Shown: positions 8,082 through 16,859, counted from the first letter of the stretch. The stretch: DNA of 36,725 bases from Streptomyces mesophilus (GCF_011044995.1 NZ_JAAKZW010000053.1:1-36725), one strand, 5' to 3'. A program made the numbers and translations. The notes: generated by a model not told the origin, from the letters alone.

Positions 8082-9779
8082 ATGACGTCCACGGTGCCCA
8101 CGGCCGTCCAGCACACCTCGGCGACGCAGCCGCCGATCACGATGTTCGGTCCGGACTTCCCGTACGCGTACGACGACTTCCTCGCGCACCCGGCGGGCCT
8201 CGGTCAGATACCCGCGACCGAGCACGGCCAGGAGGTCGCCGTCATAGGCGGCGGTCTGTCCGGCATCATCGCCGCGTACGAGCTGATGAAGATGGGTCTC
8301 AAGCCCGTCGTCTACGAGGCGGACCAGATCGGCGGGCGGCTGCGCACGGTCGGCTTCGAGGGCTGCGACCCCGAACTCACCGCCGAGATGGGCGCGATGC
8401 GCTTCCCGCCCTCCTCGACCGCGCTCCAGCACTACATCGACCTGGTGGGCCTGGAGACCAAGCCGTTCCCCAACCCCCTTGCGGAGTCCACCCCTTCGAC
8501 GGTCGTCGACCTCAAGGGCGAGTCGCACTACGCCACGTCGGTGGACGATCTGCCGCAGGTCTACCGCGACGTGATGAACGCCTGGAACGCCTGTCTGGAG
8601 GAGGGCGCCGACTTCTCCGCCATGAACCGCGCCCTGCGCGAGCGCGACATCCCCACCATCCGCAGGATCTGGGCGCAGCTGGTCGAGAAGCTCGACAACC
8701 AGACCTTCTACGGTTTCCTCTGCGACTCGGAGTCCTTCAAGTCCTTCCGGCACCGCGAGATCTTCGGCCAGGTCGGCTTCGGCACCGGCGGCTGGGACAC
8801 CGACTTCCCCAACTCCATCCTGGAGATCCTGCGCGTCGTCTACACCGAGGCCGACGACCACCACCGCGGCATCGTCGGCGGCAGCCAGCAGCTGCCGCTC
8901 AGGCTCTGGGAGCGCACCCCCGAGAAGATCCTCCACTGGGGGTACGGGACCTCGCTGAGCACCCTGCACGAGGGCGGCGAACCGCGCCCCGCCGTGACCC
9001 GCCTGCACCGCACCGCCGGCAACCGCGTGACCGTGACGGACGCGAGCGGCGACATCCGTACCTACCGTGCGGCCGTCTTCACCGCGCAGTCCTGGATGCT
9101 GCTCTCGAAGATCGCCTGCGACGACTCGCTCTTCCCGATCGACCACTGGACGGCGATCGAGCGGACCCACTACATGGAGTCCAGCAAGCTGTTCGTGCCC
9201 GTCGACCGGCCGTTCTGGCTGGACAAGGACGAGGTGACTGGCCGGGACGTCATGTCGATGACCCTCACCGACCGTATGACGCGCGGGACTTACCTGCTCG
9301 ACAACGGCCCCGACAAGCCCGCCGTCATCTGCCTCTCGTACACCTGGTGCGACGACAGCCTCAAGTGGCTGCCGCTGTCCGCGAACGAGCGGATGGAGGT
9401 CATGCTGAAGTCGCTCGGCGAGATCTACCCGAACGTCGACATCCGCGGCCACATCATCGGCAACCCCGTCACCGTCTCGTGGGAGAACGAGCCCTACTTC
9501 ATGGGCGCGTTCAAGGCCAACCTGCCGGGCCACTACCGCTATCAGCGGCGCCTGTTCACGCACTTCATGCAGGACCGCCTGCCGGACGACAAGCGCGGGC
9601 TCTTCCTGGCCGGCGACGACATCTCGTGGACGGCCGGCTGGGCCGAAGGCGCCGTACAGACCGCGCTCAACGCGGTGTGGGGCGTCATGCACCAGTTCGG
9701 CGGCGCCACCGACCCGGCCAACCCCGGGCCCGGTGATCTCTTCGACGAGATCGCGCCGGTGGAGCTGCCCGAGGACTGA
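8082..9779 (+). CDS. davB: Flavin amine oxidase family, probable L-lysine 2-monooxygenase (DavB)
   Basis: A 565-residue FAD enzyme. The dinucleotide-binding motif Gly56-Gly-Gly-Leu-Ser-Gly61 follows a DavB-type N-terminus (Phe-Gly-Pro-Asp-Phe-Pro-Tyr, then His-Pro-Ala-Gly-Leu-Gly). Met-Gly-Ala-Met-Arg-Phe-Pro-Pro-Ser holds the substrate-carboxylate arginine. The C-terminal FAD segment is Leu-Ala-Gly-Asp-Asp-Ile-Ser-Trp-Thr-Ala-Gly-Trp-Ala-Glu-Gly. Length and motifs match Pseudomonas lysine 2-monooxygenase, which decarboxylates lysine oxidatively to 5-aminovaleramide; tryptophan 2-monooxygenase (IaaM) is a more distant relative. It lies 53 bases after davA, with AAGGAG before the ATG. At the position I align with a reactive cysteine in Pseudomonas enzymes, this protein has Ala257. 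A broader L-amino acid oxidase role is possible. Confidence 0.85.
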   Translation: MTSTVPTAVQHTSATQPPITMFGPDFPYAYDDFLAHPAGLGQIPATEHGQEVAVIGGGLSGIIAAYELMKMGLKPVVYEADQIGGRLRTVGFEGCDPELTAEMGAMRFPPSSTALQHYIDLVGLETKPFPNPLAESTPSTVVDLKGESHYATSVDDLPQVYRDVMNAWNACLEEGADFSAMNRALRERDIPTIRRIWAQLVEKLDNQTFYGFLCDSESFKSFRHREIFGQVGFGTGGWDTDFPNSILEILRVVYTEADDHHRGIVGGSQQLPLRLWERTPEKILHWGYGTSLSTLHEGGEPRPAVTRLHRTAGNRVTVTDASGDIRTYRAAVFTAQSWMLLSKIACDDSLFPIDHWTAIERTHYMESSKLFVPVDRPFWLDKDEVTGRDVMSMTLTDRMTRGTYLLDNGPDKPAVICLSYTWCDDSLKWLPLSANERMEVMLKSLGEIYPNVDIRGHIIGNPVTVSWENEPYFMGAFKANLPGHYRYQRRLFTHFMQDRLPDDKRGLFLAGDDISWTAGWAEGAVQTALNAVWGVMHQFGGATDPANPGPGDLFDEIAPVELPED

Positions 9780-9801
9780 CCGGGTCCCGGCGAAGGGTCA
9801 G
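9776..9801. terminator. Short inverted repeat across two convergent stop codons
   Basis: CTGACC (9776-9781) and GGTCAG (9796-9801) are perfect six-base arms containing the TGA codons of davB and of the facing LLM gene. They enclose the entire 18-base gap. This could be a compact bidirectional terminator, but the stem is short and there is no U-tract. Confidence 0.3.
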
Positions 9802-10727
9802 AGCCCGGACGCGGCCACGGCTTCGTACACCGCGGCCGCCCGGTCCTTCAGTTCCTCGCCGTCCCGGGCGCCGTTCTGCAGATCGAAGAAGTAGGTGCCC
9901 GGGACGACCTGCGCGTGCGCGGCGAGGTCTTCGACGAGCTGGTCGAGGCTGCCCTGGAAGGGCTCCCGGTCGTCGCCCTCGTACGGCTTGTCGAGGAGGC
10001 GGGCGTTGATGCGGACGGTCACGTCGACCGGCCGCTCGCGGCCGTGCTCGGCGGCCATATCCCGCACGCCCTGCCAGGCTGCGGCCAGTTGGGGTGCGCC
10101 CATCGCGATCGGCATCCAGCCGTCCGCGCGCCGTACCAGGCGCCGCGTCGCGCGCGGGCTGAACGCCGGGAGGTGGACGGGGATGGGGCGGACCGGTTTG
10201 GGGCCGACCTCGGACGGCACGATCTGCGTCAGCTCACCCTCGTACGCGACCGGGTCGGGACCCCAGACGGCGGCGCACACGTCGAGCAGCTCGTCGAGGA
10301 CCTGGCCGCGCCGGGAGAACGGCGCGACGCCCTGGGCCGCGTACTCGTCGTGTGCCCAGCCGGTGCCCAGGCCCGCCACCACCCGGCCGCCGCTCGCACG
10401 GTCCAGCGTGGCGAGCGCGCGGGCGAGTTCGAACGGGACGTGCAGCGGGGCGACCAGGACGCTGGTGCCCAGCTGTACGCGTTCGGTCACGGCGGCCGCG
10501 AGGGTGAGCGAGACCAGTGGTTCGGCGACCGAACGGTACGCGTCGGGCCAGGGCAGCCCTTCGATTCCGGCCAGGCCCTGCCGCATGGGTGTCGGGAACA
10601 GCACCCGCTCGAACACCCAGACACTCTCGTAACCGATGTCCTCCGCGGCCCGTGCCACCGCGGGGATGTCGCGGCCGATGTCGAACTGCTTCATCTGCGG
10701 GAGCGAAAGACCGAGCCGGATCGCCAT
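9798..10727 (-). CDS. LLM-class oxidoreductase, probably F420-dependent
   Basis: A protein of 309 residues with the LLM TIM barrel: Arg-Leu-Gly-Leu-Ser-Leu-Pro-Gln at the start, Tyr-Glu-Ser-Val-Trp-Val-Phe-Glu-Arg near 40, and Ser-Gly-Gly-Arg-Val-Val-Ala-Gly-Leu-Gly-Thr-Gly-Trp near 125. The last motif and the length are common in the actinobacterial F420-dependent branch; the cofactor is therefore an inference. ATG 10727 has GGAGG upstream with suitable spacing, so I reject the longer in-frame start at 10757. It faces davB and is separate from the lysine operon. The substrate is unknown. Confidence 0.85.
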   Translation of the reverse strand: MAIRLGLSLPQMKQFDIGRDIPAVARAAEDIGYESVWVFERVLFPTPMRQGLAGIEGLPWPDAYRSVAEPLVSLTLAAAVTERVQLGTSVLVAPLHVPFELARALATLDRASGGRVVAGLGTGWAHDEYAAQGVAPFSRRGQVLDELLDVCAAVWGPDPVAYEGELTQIVPSEVGPKPVRPIPVHLPAFSPRATRRLVRRADGWMPIAMGAPQLAAAWQGVRDMAAEHGRERPVDVTVRINARLLDKPYEGDDREPFQGSLDQLVEDLAAHAQVVPGTYFFDLQNGARDGEELKDRAAAVYEAVAASGL

Positions 10728-10817
10728 ACCTGACCTCCTGGTGGATGTGCCGCGCACAACGCGTCTGCCGTCCCGCCTATTTCACCGGACGCCGTCGTCC
10801 GAGGTCACCGGCACGGG

Positions 10818-11510
10818 TCAGCGCCACGGGGTCAGCAGGCACCGCCCCACCAGACCGACACCCGCATCCATCCGCTGGGTGAACTCCTCGGCCAGCTCCG
10901 GCAGTTCACGCAGCCCCCATAGCACCCGCGCCGCCGACCACGCCGCGTCCCGTGCACGCTCCAGGCTCCAGGAGCCGAGCAGATGCGTGAGCGGATCGGC
11001 CACCTGGAGCAGATCGGGACCGGGCATCAGCTCCTCGCGGATGCGCTCCTCCAGAGCGACGAGGACCTCGCCGACCCGGTCGAACTCGTCCTCGATCATG
11101 CGGGGTTCGCAGTCGAGGCTACGACAGGTGTCCACGACGGCCAGCGCAAGATCGTGACCGATGTGCGCATTGATGCCCGCGAGCGCGAACTGCAGCGGTC
11201 GTACGCCGCGATGGCCCCGGTACTGGAACAGCGGCCGCCAGCACGCGGGTGGACGGCCGCCTTCCGCCGCGGCGTCGATGACGTCCAAGTACCGCCCGGC
11301 GAACCGGATATCGAGCGTCTGTGCGGCTACGACGTCGGGGAACTCGCCCCCGCGCAGACGTGTGTCGATCTCCTCGGTGACCGCCAGATACACCCGGTTG
11401 AAGACGGCCACGCCATCCGTCTGCGGCCACCGGGCGTCCAGGGCGCGCATCCGCGCCGCTACGGCCGTGACATGGGGGGTGTCTGCTGTGAACTGACCGG
11501 TCTGCGCCAT
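10818..11510 (-). CDS. DUF5995-like protein
   Basis: This protein of about 230 residues resembles the DUF5995 family of actinobacteria. It carries His-Ile-Gly-His-Asp-Leu-Ala-Leu-Ala-Val and repeated Trp/Arg/His-rich helices. No signal peptide or membrane segment is seen, and no function is known to me. The frame is open further upstream, but the Met at 11510 fits the family start and leaves a 122-base divergent gap to the GH6 gene; the ribosome-binding site is weak, so the start is uncertain. The family name comes from memory of the pattern. Confidence 0.65.
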   Translation of the reverse strand: MAQTGQFTADTPHVTAVAARMRALDARWPQTDGVAVFNRVYLAVTEEIDTRLRGGEFPDVVAAQTLDIRFAGRYLDVIDAAAEGGRPPACWRPLFQYRGHRGVRPLQFALAGINAHIGHDLALAVVDTCRSLDCEPRMIEDEFDRVGEVLVALEERIREELMPGPDLLQVADPLTHLLGSWSLERARDAAWSAARVLWGLRELPELAEEFTQRMDAGVGLVGRCLLTPWR

Positions 11511-11632
11511 GCACGCAGCGTCCCAGCCGTAGGCTGCGAGGAGGTCCGCCGGGCCGGGAGCTTCGCCGGATCGGGGGAACGGGGCGCCCGCGGGCCGGGT
11601 ACGGGAACAGCAAGGGTGGGGGGAAGAGCGAC

Positions 11633-12811
11633 GTGCAAGGCGTACGCGCGCAGCGCCGGGCCGAACGCGCCGAGCGCAGACGGACACATCTGCGCCATGG
11701 CATGGCCGCCGCGGCCTCGCTGGTCGTGGTGATCGGTACGGTCACCGGCGTGCTGGCCGACGGCGGGGGGACGGCGGACGAGGCCGCGCCCAAGGAGACC
11801 CGGGCGCCGAGGCTGGAGCCGCTGCCCGCGGTGCCGACACCTTCCGCGTCCGCGAGCCCGTCGAAGTCCCCGAAGCCGTCCACGTCGCCGTCGAAGAAGC
11901 CGCGTACGAAGGCACCCAAGGAGAAGGCGCAGTCCTCCGTGTCCAACGGGCTCTATCTGCACGGCCAGTCCCAGGTGCTCGACTGGGTGCGGGCCAACCG
12001 CGACGACCCCCGCCGGCCCCTGATAGAGGCGCAGATAGCCGACCGCCCGGCCGCCGTCTGGTTCGCCGACTACAGCCCCGACACGATCACCTCCCGGGTA
12101 CGGGCCGTGACCTCGGGCGCCTCGGCGCGCGGCCAGGTGCCCACGGTGGTGGCGTACGGCATCCCGGACCGGGACTGCGGCGGGCACTCGCAGGGCGGGG
12201 CGCCCGATCTCGGGGCGTACGACGGGTGGATCGAGAAGTTCGCGGCGGGGCTCGGCTCCTCCGAGGTCATCGTGATACTCGAACCCGACTCGCTGGCCCA
12301 GTTCGAGTGTCTCGACGCGGGGCAACGCAGCGCGCGCTTCGCCTCGTTGGCACGCGCGGGCCGCACCCTGAAGGCCGCCAACCCCCGGGCGCGGGTCTAC
12401 TACGACGCGGGCCACTCCGGCTGGAACTCCGCGGCGAAACAGGCCTCCGCGCTACGGCAGGCGGGCGCCGCCTCGGCGGCCTCGTCGGACGGCGTCTTCA
12501 CGAACGTCTCGAACTTCCACCGCACGGACGACGAAGTCGGCTACGCGCAGTCCGTCCTGAACGCGCTCGGCGGCCCGTCCGGTCTCGGCGCCGTGATCGA
12601 CACCAGCCGCAACGGCAACGGACCGCCGCCCGCCGGCGAGTGGTGCGATCCGGCGGGCCGCAAGCTCGGCCGCCCGCCGACGCTCTCCACCGGCCGGTCC
12701 CGGATCGACGCGTATCTCTGGATCAAGCTGCCGGGGGAGTCCGACGGCTGCAAGGGCAAGCCGGGGATGTTCACGCCCAGTTACGCGTACGACCTGGTGA
12801 CCGGCGGCTGA
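11633..12811 (+). CDS. GH6-family endoglucanase (cellulase), anchored or secreted
   Basis: A protein of 392 residues. A basic N-terminus (about 1-23) is followed by a hydrophobic segment (24-42), a Pro/Ser/Lys-rich linker (about 65-105) and a GH6 catalytic domain. The catalytic acid is in Tyr175-Gly-Ile-Pro-Asp-Arg-Asp181-Cys182. Other GH6 blocks visible are Glu-Pro-Asp-Ser-Leu-Ala, Asp-Thr-Ser-Arg-Asn-Gly-Asn-Gly and Lys-Leu-Pro-Gly-Glu-Ser-Asp-Gly-Cys. GH6 enzymes invert beta-1,4-glucan bonds. There is no cellulose-binding domain, so it may trim cell-surface glucan or act as a weak cellulase. The start is GTG with a purine-rich GGGGGAAGAG upstream. No CslA/GlxA glucan synthase gene lies in this window. 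Confidence 0.87.
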   Translation: MQGVRAQRRAERAERRRTHLRHGMAAAASLVVVIGTVTGVLADGGGTADEAAPKETRAPRLEPLPAVPTPSASASPSKSPKPSTSPSKKPRTKAPKEKAQSSVSNGLYLHGQSQVLDWVRANRDDPRRPLIEAQIADRPAAVWFADYSPDTITSRVRAVTSGASARGQVPTVVAYGIPDRDCGGHSQGGAPDLGAYDGWIEKFAAGLGSSEVIVILEPDSLAQFECLDAGQRSARFASLARAGRTLKAANPRARVYYDAGHSGWNSAAKQASALRQAGAASAASSDGVFTNVSNFHRTDDEVGYAQSVLNALGGPSGLGAVIDTSRNGNGPPPAGEWCDPAGRKLGRPPTLSTGRSRIDAYLWIKLPGESDGCKGKPGMFTPSYAYDLVTGG

Positions 12812-14212
12812 TCAGCTCTTCGTCCCTTCGTCGGCCGACGTGCCCTCGTACCGCGAAGTGCCCTCGTCGAGCAGTGGTTCGCGGCTCTGCTTCATGTACG
12901 CGGGGGCGAAAGCGCGCAGCACGTGATAGCCGGTGATGACGACCAGGGTGCCCAGGGCGATCCCGCTGAGCTCGAAGGTGTCCGTGAACTTCAGGCTGAC
13001 CCCGCCGGTGCCGATGATGATGCCCGCCGCGGCCGGCACCAGATTCAGCGGATTGCGCAGATCCACCCGGGAGTTGATCCAGATCTGCGCACCGAGCAGA
13101 CCGATCATTCCGTACAGGATCACGGTGATGCCGCCGAGCACCCCGCCCGGGATGGCAGCGACGATGGCGCCGACCTTGGGGCAGAGTCCGAAGAGCAGGG
13201 CGAAGAACGCTGCGGCCCAGTAGGCGGCCGTCGAGTAGACGCGGGTCGCGGCCATGACGCCGATGTTCTCGGCGTACGTGGTGTTCGGCGGGCCGCCCAC
13301 CGCGGTGGAGAGCATCGAGGCGGCGCCGTCCGCGGAGATCGCGGTGCCCAGCTTGTCGTCGAGGTTGTCGCCGGTCATCTCGCCGACGGCCTTGACATGT
13401 CCGGCGTTCTCGGCGATGAGGGCGATCACCACGGGCAGCGCCACGAGGATCGCGGACCACTCGAAGGACGGGCCGTGGAAGTTCGGCAGGCCGATCCAGT
13501 CCGCCTTGCCGACCGCCGACAGGTCGAGCCGCCAGTGATCGGTGGCCGCGCCGCCGCCGACCACCGAGTTGATCTTCCCGAAGACGCGGTCGAAGACCCA
13601 GGAGACCGCGTATCCGAAGATCAGGCCGAGGAAGATCGCGATACGGGCCCAGAAACCGCGCAGGCACACCACGGCCAAACCGGTGAACAGCATCGTCAGG
13701 AGGGCCACCCACTGGTCCTGCGGCCAGTACGTCGACGCGGTCACCGGCGCCAGGTTGAAACCGATCAGCATGACCACCGCGCCGGTCACCACCGGCGGCA
13801 TCGCGGCGTGGATGATCCGCGCCCCGAACTTCCGCACGGCGAGACCGACCAGGAACAGCGCGGCGCCCACGACGAGCACCGCTCCGGTGACCGTGGCGCT
13901 GCTGCCGCCCTGCGCCCGGATGACGGCCGCGACACCCACGAACGACAGCGAACAGCCCAGGTAGCTGGGCACCTTGCCCCGGGTCGCCAGCAGGAAGATG
14001 ACCGTCGCGACACCCGACATCATGATCGCGAGGTTGGGATCGAGTCCCATCAGGACGGGCGCGACGAACGACGCCCCGAACATCGCCACCACATGCTGCG
14101 CACCGAGACCGAAGGTGCGCGGCCAGGAGAGCCGTTCGTCGGGGCGGACCACCGCGCCGGGCGCCGGGGTGCGCCCGTCGCCGTGCAGGGTCCAGCGGAC
14201 GCCGAGATTCAT
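12812..14212 (-). CDS. NCS2-family uracil/xanthine permease
   Basis: A 466-residue polytopic membrane protein of the nucleobase-cation symporter 2 family. The family loop Gly-Gly-Pro-Pro-Asn-Thr-Thr-Tyr-Ala-Glu-Asn-Ile-Gly-Val is clear, as is Ile-Ala-Glu-Asn-Ala-Gly-His upstream of it. The Thr-Thr-Tyr-Ala-Glu-Asn form is typical of the uracil (UraA/RutG) side rather than the xanthine/urate side. The C-terminus is low complexity, with repeated (Asp/Tyr)-Glu-Gly-Thr-Ser. It is convergent with the GH6 gene, whose stop abuts its own, and divergent from the polysaccharide cluster. No purine or pyrimidine genes accompany it. Confidence 0.88.
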   Translation of the reverse strand: MNLGVRWTLHGDGRTPAPGAVVRPDERLSWPRTFGLGAQHVVAMFGASFVAPVLMGLDPNLAIMMSGVATVIFLLATRGKVPSYLGCSLSFVGVAAVIRAQGGSSATVTGAVLVVGAALFLVGLAVRKFGARIIHAAMPPVVTGAVVMLIGFNLAPVTASTYWPQDQWVALLTMLFTGLAVVCLRGFWARIAIFLGLIFGYAVSWVFDRVFGKINSVVGGGAATDHWRLDLSAVGKADWIGLPNFHGPSFEWSAILVALPVVIALIAENAGHVKAVGEMTGDNLDDKLGTAISADGAASMLSTAVGGPPNTTYAENIGVMAATRVYSTAAYWAAAFFALLFGLCPKVGAIVAAIPGGVLGGITVILYGMIGLLGAQIWINSRVDLRNPLNLVPAAAGIIIGTGGVSLKFTDTFELSGIALGTLVVITGYHVLRAFAPAYMKQSREPLLDEGTSRYEGTSADEGTKS

Positions 14213-14595
14213 GGTGAGTGGTCTCTTTCCTCGCGCGGAGCCGTGATGATCCCCGCAATGTTAAGGCGCCGTACGTGTGTGCTCTTCTCGACGATTTGTC
14301 GGGATCGACGCAGGTGGCGTGGTGTGCGGCCGCTCGCAACGACCGAATACGGGAAACGTTGCGTAATTGGCCGAATCCGGTGAGTGGCCAAAATACTTTT
14401 AGAGGTATGGACCGCAGAGGCGGCTCGTCAGGGCCCTCTTGTCGGACTTCTGTGCGGGAATGGATCTCGCCACCTTTCACAGGGCCCCCACATTTCCCAC
14501 CCCGGACGCACCACTATGTGACCCGACAGACAGTGGGAAAGGGACATGTCGTACGGGAGTCGGCATGCCCCTTCCGGGGAGGGATCCATTCCGCA
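14213..14595. promoter_or_regulatory. 383-base divergent control region of the polysaccharide cluster
   Basis: No gene is supported here. Visible structures are: CGCAACG (14335-14341) facing CGTTGCG (14357-14363); CCGAATACGG (14343-14352) and CCGAATCCGG (14371-14380) as near repeats starting 28 bases apart; TTGGCC (14367-14372) facing GGCCAA (14386-14391); a possible -10 box TACTTT (14394-14399); and, in the presumed leader of the deacetylase gene, TTTCCCAC (14493-14500) facing GTGGGAAA (14533-14540). The cluster of overlapping dyads right upstream of a TANNNT box suggests regulated initiation. No binding protein can be named. Confidence 0.5.
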
Positions 14596-16737
14596 ATGAA
14601 CCGCAAGCTGCGCAGAGCCGCACTCGCCTTGTCCACGGCGTCGCTGGCCCTGGCAACCGTCACACCCCTCGAAGCCGCCGCCGACCCCGTACCGCGCATC
14701 GATCTCAAGATTCTGGTCGTGAGCGACGGCGGCCCCGCGACGGCCGCGATCGCCGCCGAACTCGACGGCGCCGGCACGCCCTACACGCTCGTGGACCTGG
14801 GCCGCGCCGACCGTCCCGCCATCAATGCCGCCTTCCTTTCGGACACCGTCTCCGGGCGGCCCCGCGCCAAGTTCCAGGCGGTCGTGCTGCCGAACGACAA
14901 CCCGTTCGGTGAGGGCTCGGCCGAGATGGCCGCGCTCGCCACGTACGAGAAGAAGTTCGCGATCCCGCAGGTCGACGCCTACACCTACGCCCGTCCCGAA
15001 GTGGGACTCGACTACCCGGTGAACGGGGGCTACAGCGGATCGCTTGACGGCGCGAAGGCGCAGGTCACCGCCGCCGGGAAGGCCGGGCCTTTCGGCTACC
15101 TCGACGGCTCCGTGCCGTTCGAGGACAACTCGCCGACCGTGGGCGAGAGTTACGCCTTCGCGGCCAAGCCCCTCGCGGGCGCCGACTTCACCTCGTACGT
15201 CGAGGTGCCGCTGCCGCAGAGCCAGGAGCGCGGCACCATCGTCGGCGAATACCGGCACGACGGCCGGCGTGAACTGGTCGTGTCCTTCGTCTACAACCAG
15301 CACCAGCAGCAGTACCGGCTCCTCGCCCGCGGCATCGTGGGGTGGATGACCCAGGGCGTCCACCTGGGCATGAACCGCAACTACTTCGCCGTGCACGTCG
15401 ACGACGTCTTCGGCGCCGACGACCGCTGGGACAGCGCGCTCAACTGCACCCCCGGTGACGTCGACTGCCAGCCGGGGCAGGGCGTACCCCGGCCGATCCG
15501 GATGACGGCCGACGACGCGCGGTACGCGGCCCAGTGGTCCACGGAGCGGAAGTTCACGCTCGACATGGTCTACAACGGCGGCGGCAGCGTCCGGCACAAG
15601 GCGGAGAACGGCGGCAGCGACCCCCTCGCCCAGCAACTGCTCGCCGACAAGGCCCGCTACCGCTGGGTCAACCACACCTACGACCACCCCTACCTCGGCT
15701 GCGTACAGGACGTCTCCGTGGTGCCCTGGGTGTGCGCCAAGAACGCCGACGGCAGCGTCAAGTACGTGACCCGCTCGGTGATCGCCGCGCAGATCCGCGA
15801 CAACCGGAACTGGGCGGTGAACGCCGGACTGTCGCTCCAGAGCGACGAGTTGGTGACCGGCGAGCACTCCGGTCTCAAGACGCTTCCGCAGCAGCCCGCG
15901 GACAATCCGAACCTCGCGGGCGCCCTCTCGGACACCGGCATCCGCAGCCTGGCGTCGGACAACTCGCGCGAACGGCAGCAGCGCACCCTCGGACCGGCCA
16001 CGACCGTGCCGCGCTATCCGATGAACGTCTTCTACAACGCGGCCCGCGCCGCCGAGCAGATCGACGAGTACAACTGGATCTACACCCGCAAGGCGGACGG
16101 CGGCAGCGGCATCTGCGAGACCGCCGCCAACACCACCTGCCTCGAAGCGCCGTTGGACCCCGTCACCGGGTACACGGACTACATCGTGCCGCTGGAGACA
16201 CGGATCGCGCTGTCCCACGCACTCGCCAACGACCCGCGCCCGCACTTCATCCACCAGTCGAACCTGGCCGAGGACCGCATCGCCTATCCGGTCCTGAACG
16301 CGATCATCGCCGCGTACGAAGGCCTCTACGCGGACACCGCACCGCTGGTGAACCTGCGCCAGAAGGACATCGGCGCGGAACTGACCGAGCGCGCGGCCTG
16401 GGACGCCGCCGTGCAGGCGGGCCGGGTCACCGCCTACCGGATCGGCAACACCGTCACGGTGCAGGCACCGGCCGGGGTGAAGGCCACGGCGACCATGCCG
16501 GCCGGCACCCGGCAGAACCTGCTCCTGGGCACCGCGCCGTTCGGCACGGCCTACGCGGGCTCGCTCTCCGGACGCGTCTCACCGGCCCTGCTGCAGACCC
16601 AGATCACCCTGACCGTGCCGGGGACGGCGACCACCGCCCTGACCACGGAAGCGGCCGCGCCCGTGGCCGAACCCGCCGGTGAACTGCCGGCACCCAAGGG
16701 CGTCCGCCGGCACGTTCCGTACGGCGTGACGCGCTGA
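14596..16737 (+). CDS. Secreted Agd3/NodB-like polysaccharide deacetylase
   Basis: A 713-residue exported protein. The signal peptide is residues 1-29, with a likely cut after Ala-Ala-Ala29. The middle contains NodB-type metal-site motifs: Val266-His-Val-Asp269-Asp270-Val-Phe, where Asp269 would be the catalytic base and Asp270 a ligand, and His360-Thr-Tyr-Asp-His364-Pro, the HxxxH pair. A late motif around His553 (Phe-Ile-His-Gln-Ser-Asn) could supply the catalytic histidine. Size, the N-terminal Rossmann-like half and the motif layout resemble fungal Agd3 (CE18), which removes acetyl groups from N-acetylgalactosamine in galactosaminogalactan, more than short NodB deacetylases. It heads the cluster, separated from the pelF-like gene by 190 bases with a hairpin. 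Its substrate is inferred from neighbours. Confidence 0.75.
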   Translation: MNRKLRRAALALSTASLALATVTPLEAAADPVPRIDLKILVVSDGGPATAAIAAELDGAGTPYTLVDLGRADRPAINAAFLSDTVSGRPRAKFQAVVLPNDNPFGEGSAEMAALATYEKKFAIPQVDAYTYARPEVGLDYPVNGGYSGSLDGAKAQVTAAGKAGPFGYLDGSVPFEDNSPTVGESYAFAAKPLAGADFTSYVEVPLPQSQERGTIVGEYRHDGRRELVVSFVYNQHQQQYRLLARGIVGWMTQGVHLGMNRNYFAVHVDDVFGADDRWDSALNCTPGDVDCQPGQGVPRPIRMTADDARYAAQWSTERKFTLDMVYNGGGSVRHKAENGGSDPLAQQLLADKARYRWVNHTYDHPYLGCVQDVSVVPWVCAKNADGSVKYVTRSVIAAQIRDNRNWAVNAGLSLQSDELVTGEHSGLKTLPQQPADNPNLAGALSDTGIRSLASDNSRERQQRTLGPATTVPRYPMNVFYNAARAAEQIDEYNWIYTRKADGGSGICETAANTTCLEAPLDPVTGYTDYIVPLETRIALSHALANDPRPHFIHQSNLAEDRIAYPVLNAIIAAYEGLYADTAPLVNLRQKDIGAELTERAAWDAAVQAGRVTAYRIGNTVTVQAPAGVKATATMPAGTRQNLLLGTAPFGTAYAGSLSGRVSPALLQTQITLTVPGTATTALTTEAAAPVAEPAGELPAPKGVRRHVPYGVTR

Positions 16738-16825
16738 AGAGGCCGCCCGTGAGGGCGGCACCGCCTCTACGGACGGCCCGTACGACCTGTACGCGTCGCT
16801 CGACCGTTCCGACGCACCAGCGGTC

Positions 16826-16859
16826 CTGGTGCCGGGAGACCTGCCACTCCCGGCACCGG
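16826..16859. terminator. Strong hairpin between deacetylase and pelF-like genes
   Basis: GGTGCCGGGAG (16828-16838) and CTCCCGGCACC (16847-16857) are perfect 11-base arms around an eight-base loop. One G-T and one G-C pair extend the stem. There is no U-tract, which is common for Streptomyces terminators. It suggests that the deacetylase gene is at least partly uncoupled from the seven downstream genes. Confidence 0.6.

Noticed and set aside
8049..9692. A 547-codon frame opposite davB
   Set aside because: Low-complexity Arg/Gly/Val composition with no family pattern, fully antisense to a strongly recognised flavoenzyme.
11633..12811. GH6 gene as CslZ of the CslA/GlxA apical glucan system
   Set aside because: No cellulose synthase-like or galactose-oxidase-like gene lies nearby, and the gene is isolated between unrelated ones.
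14428..16254. A 608-codon frame opposite the deacetylase gene
   Set aside because: Shadow frame with no motifs. The plus-strand frame has a signal peptide and metal-site motifs.
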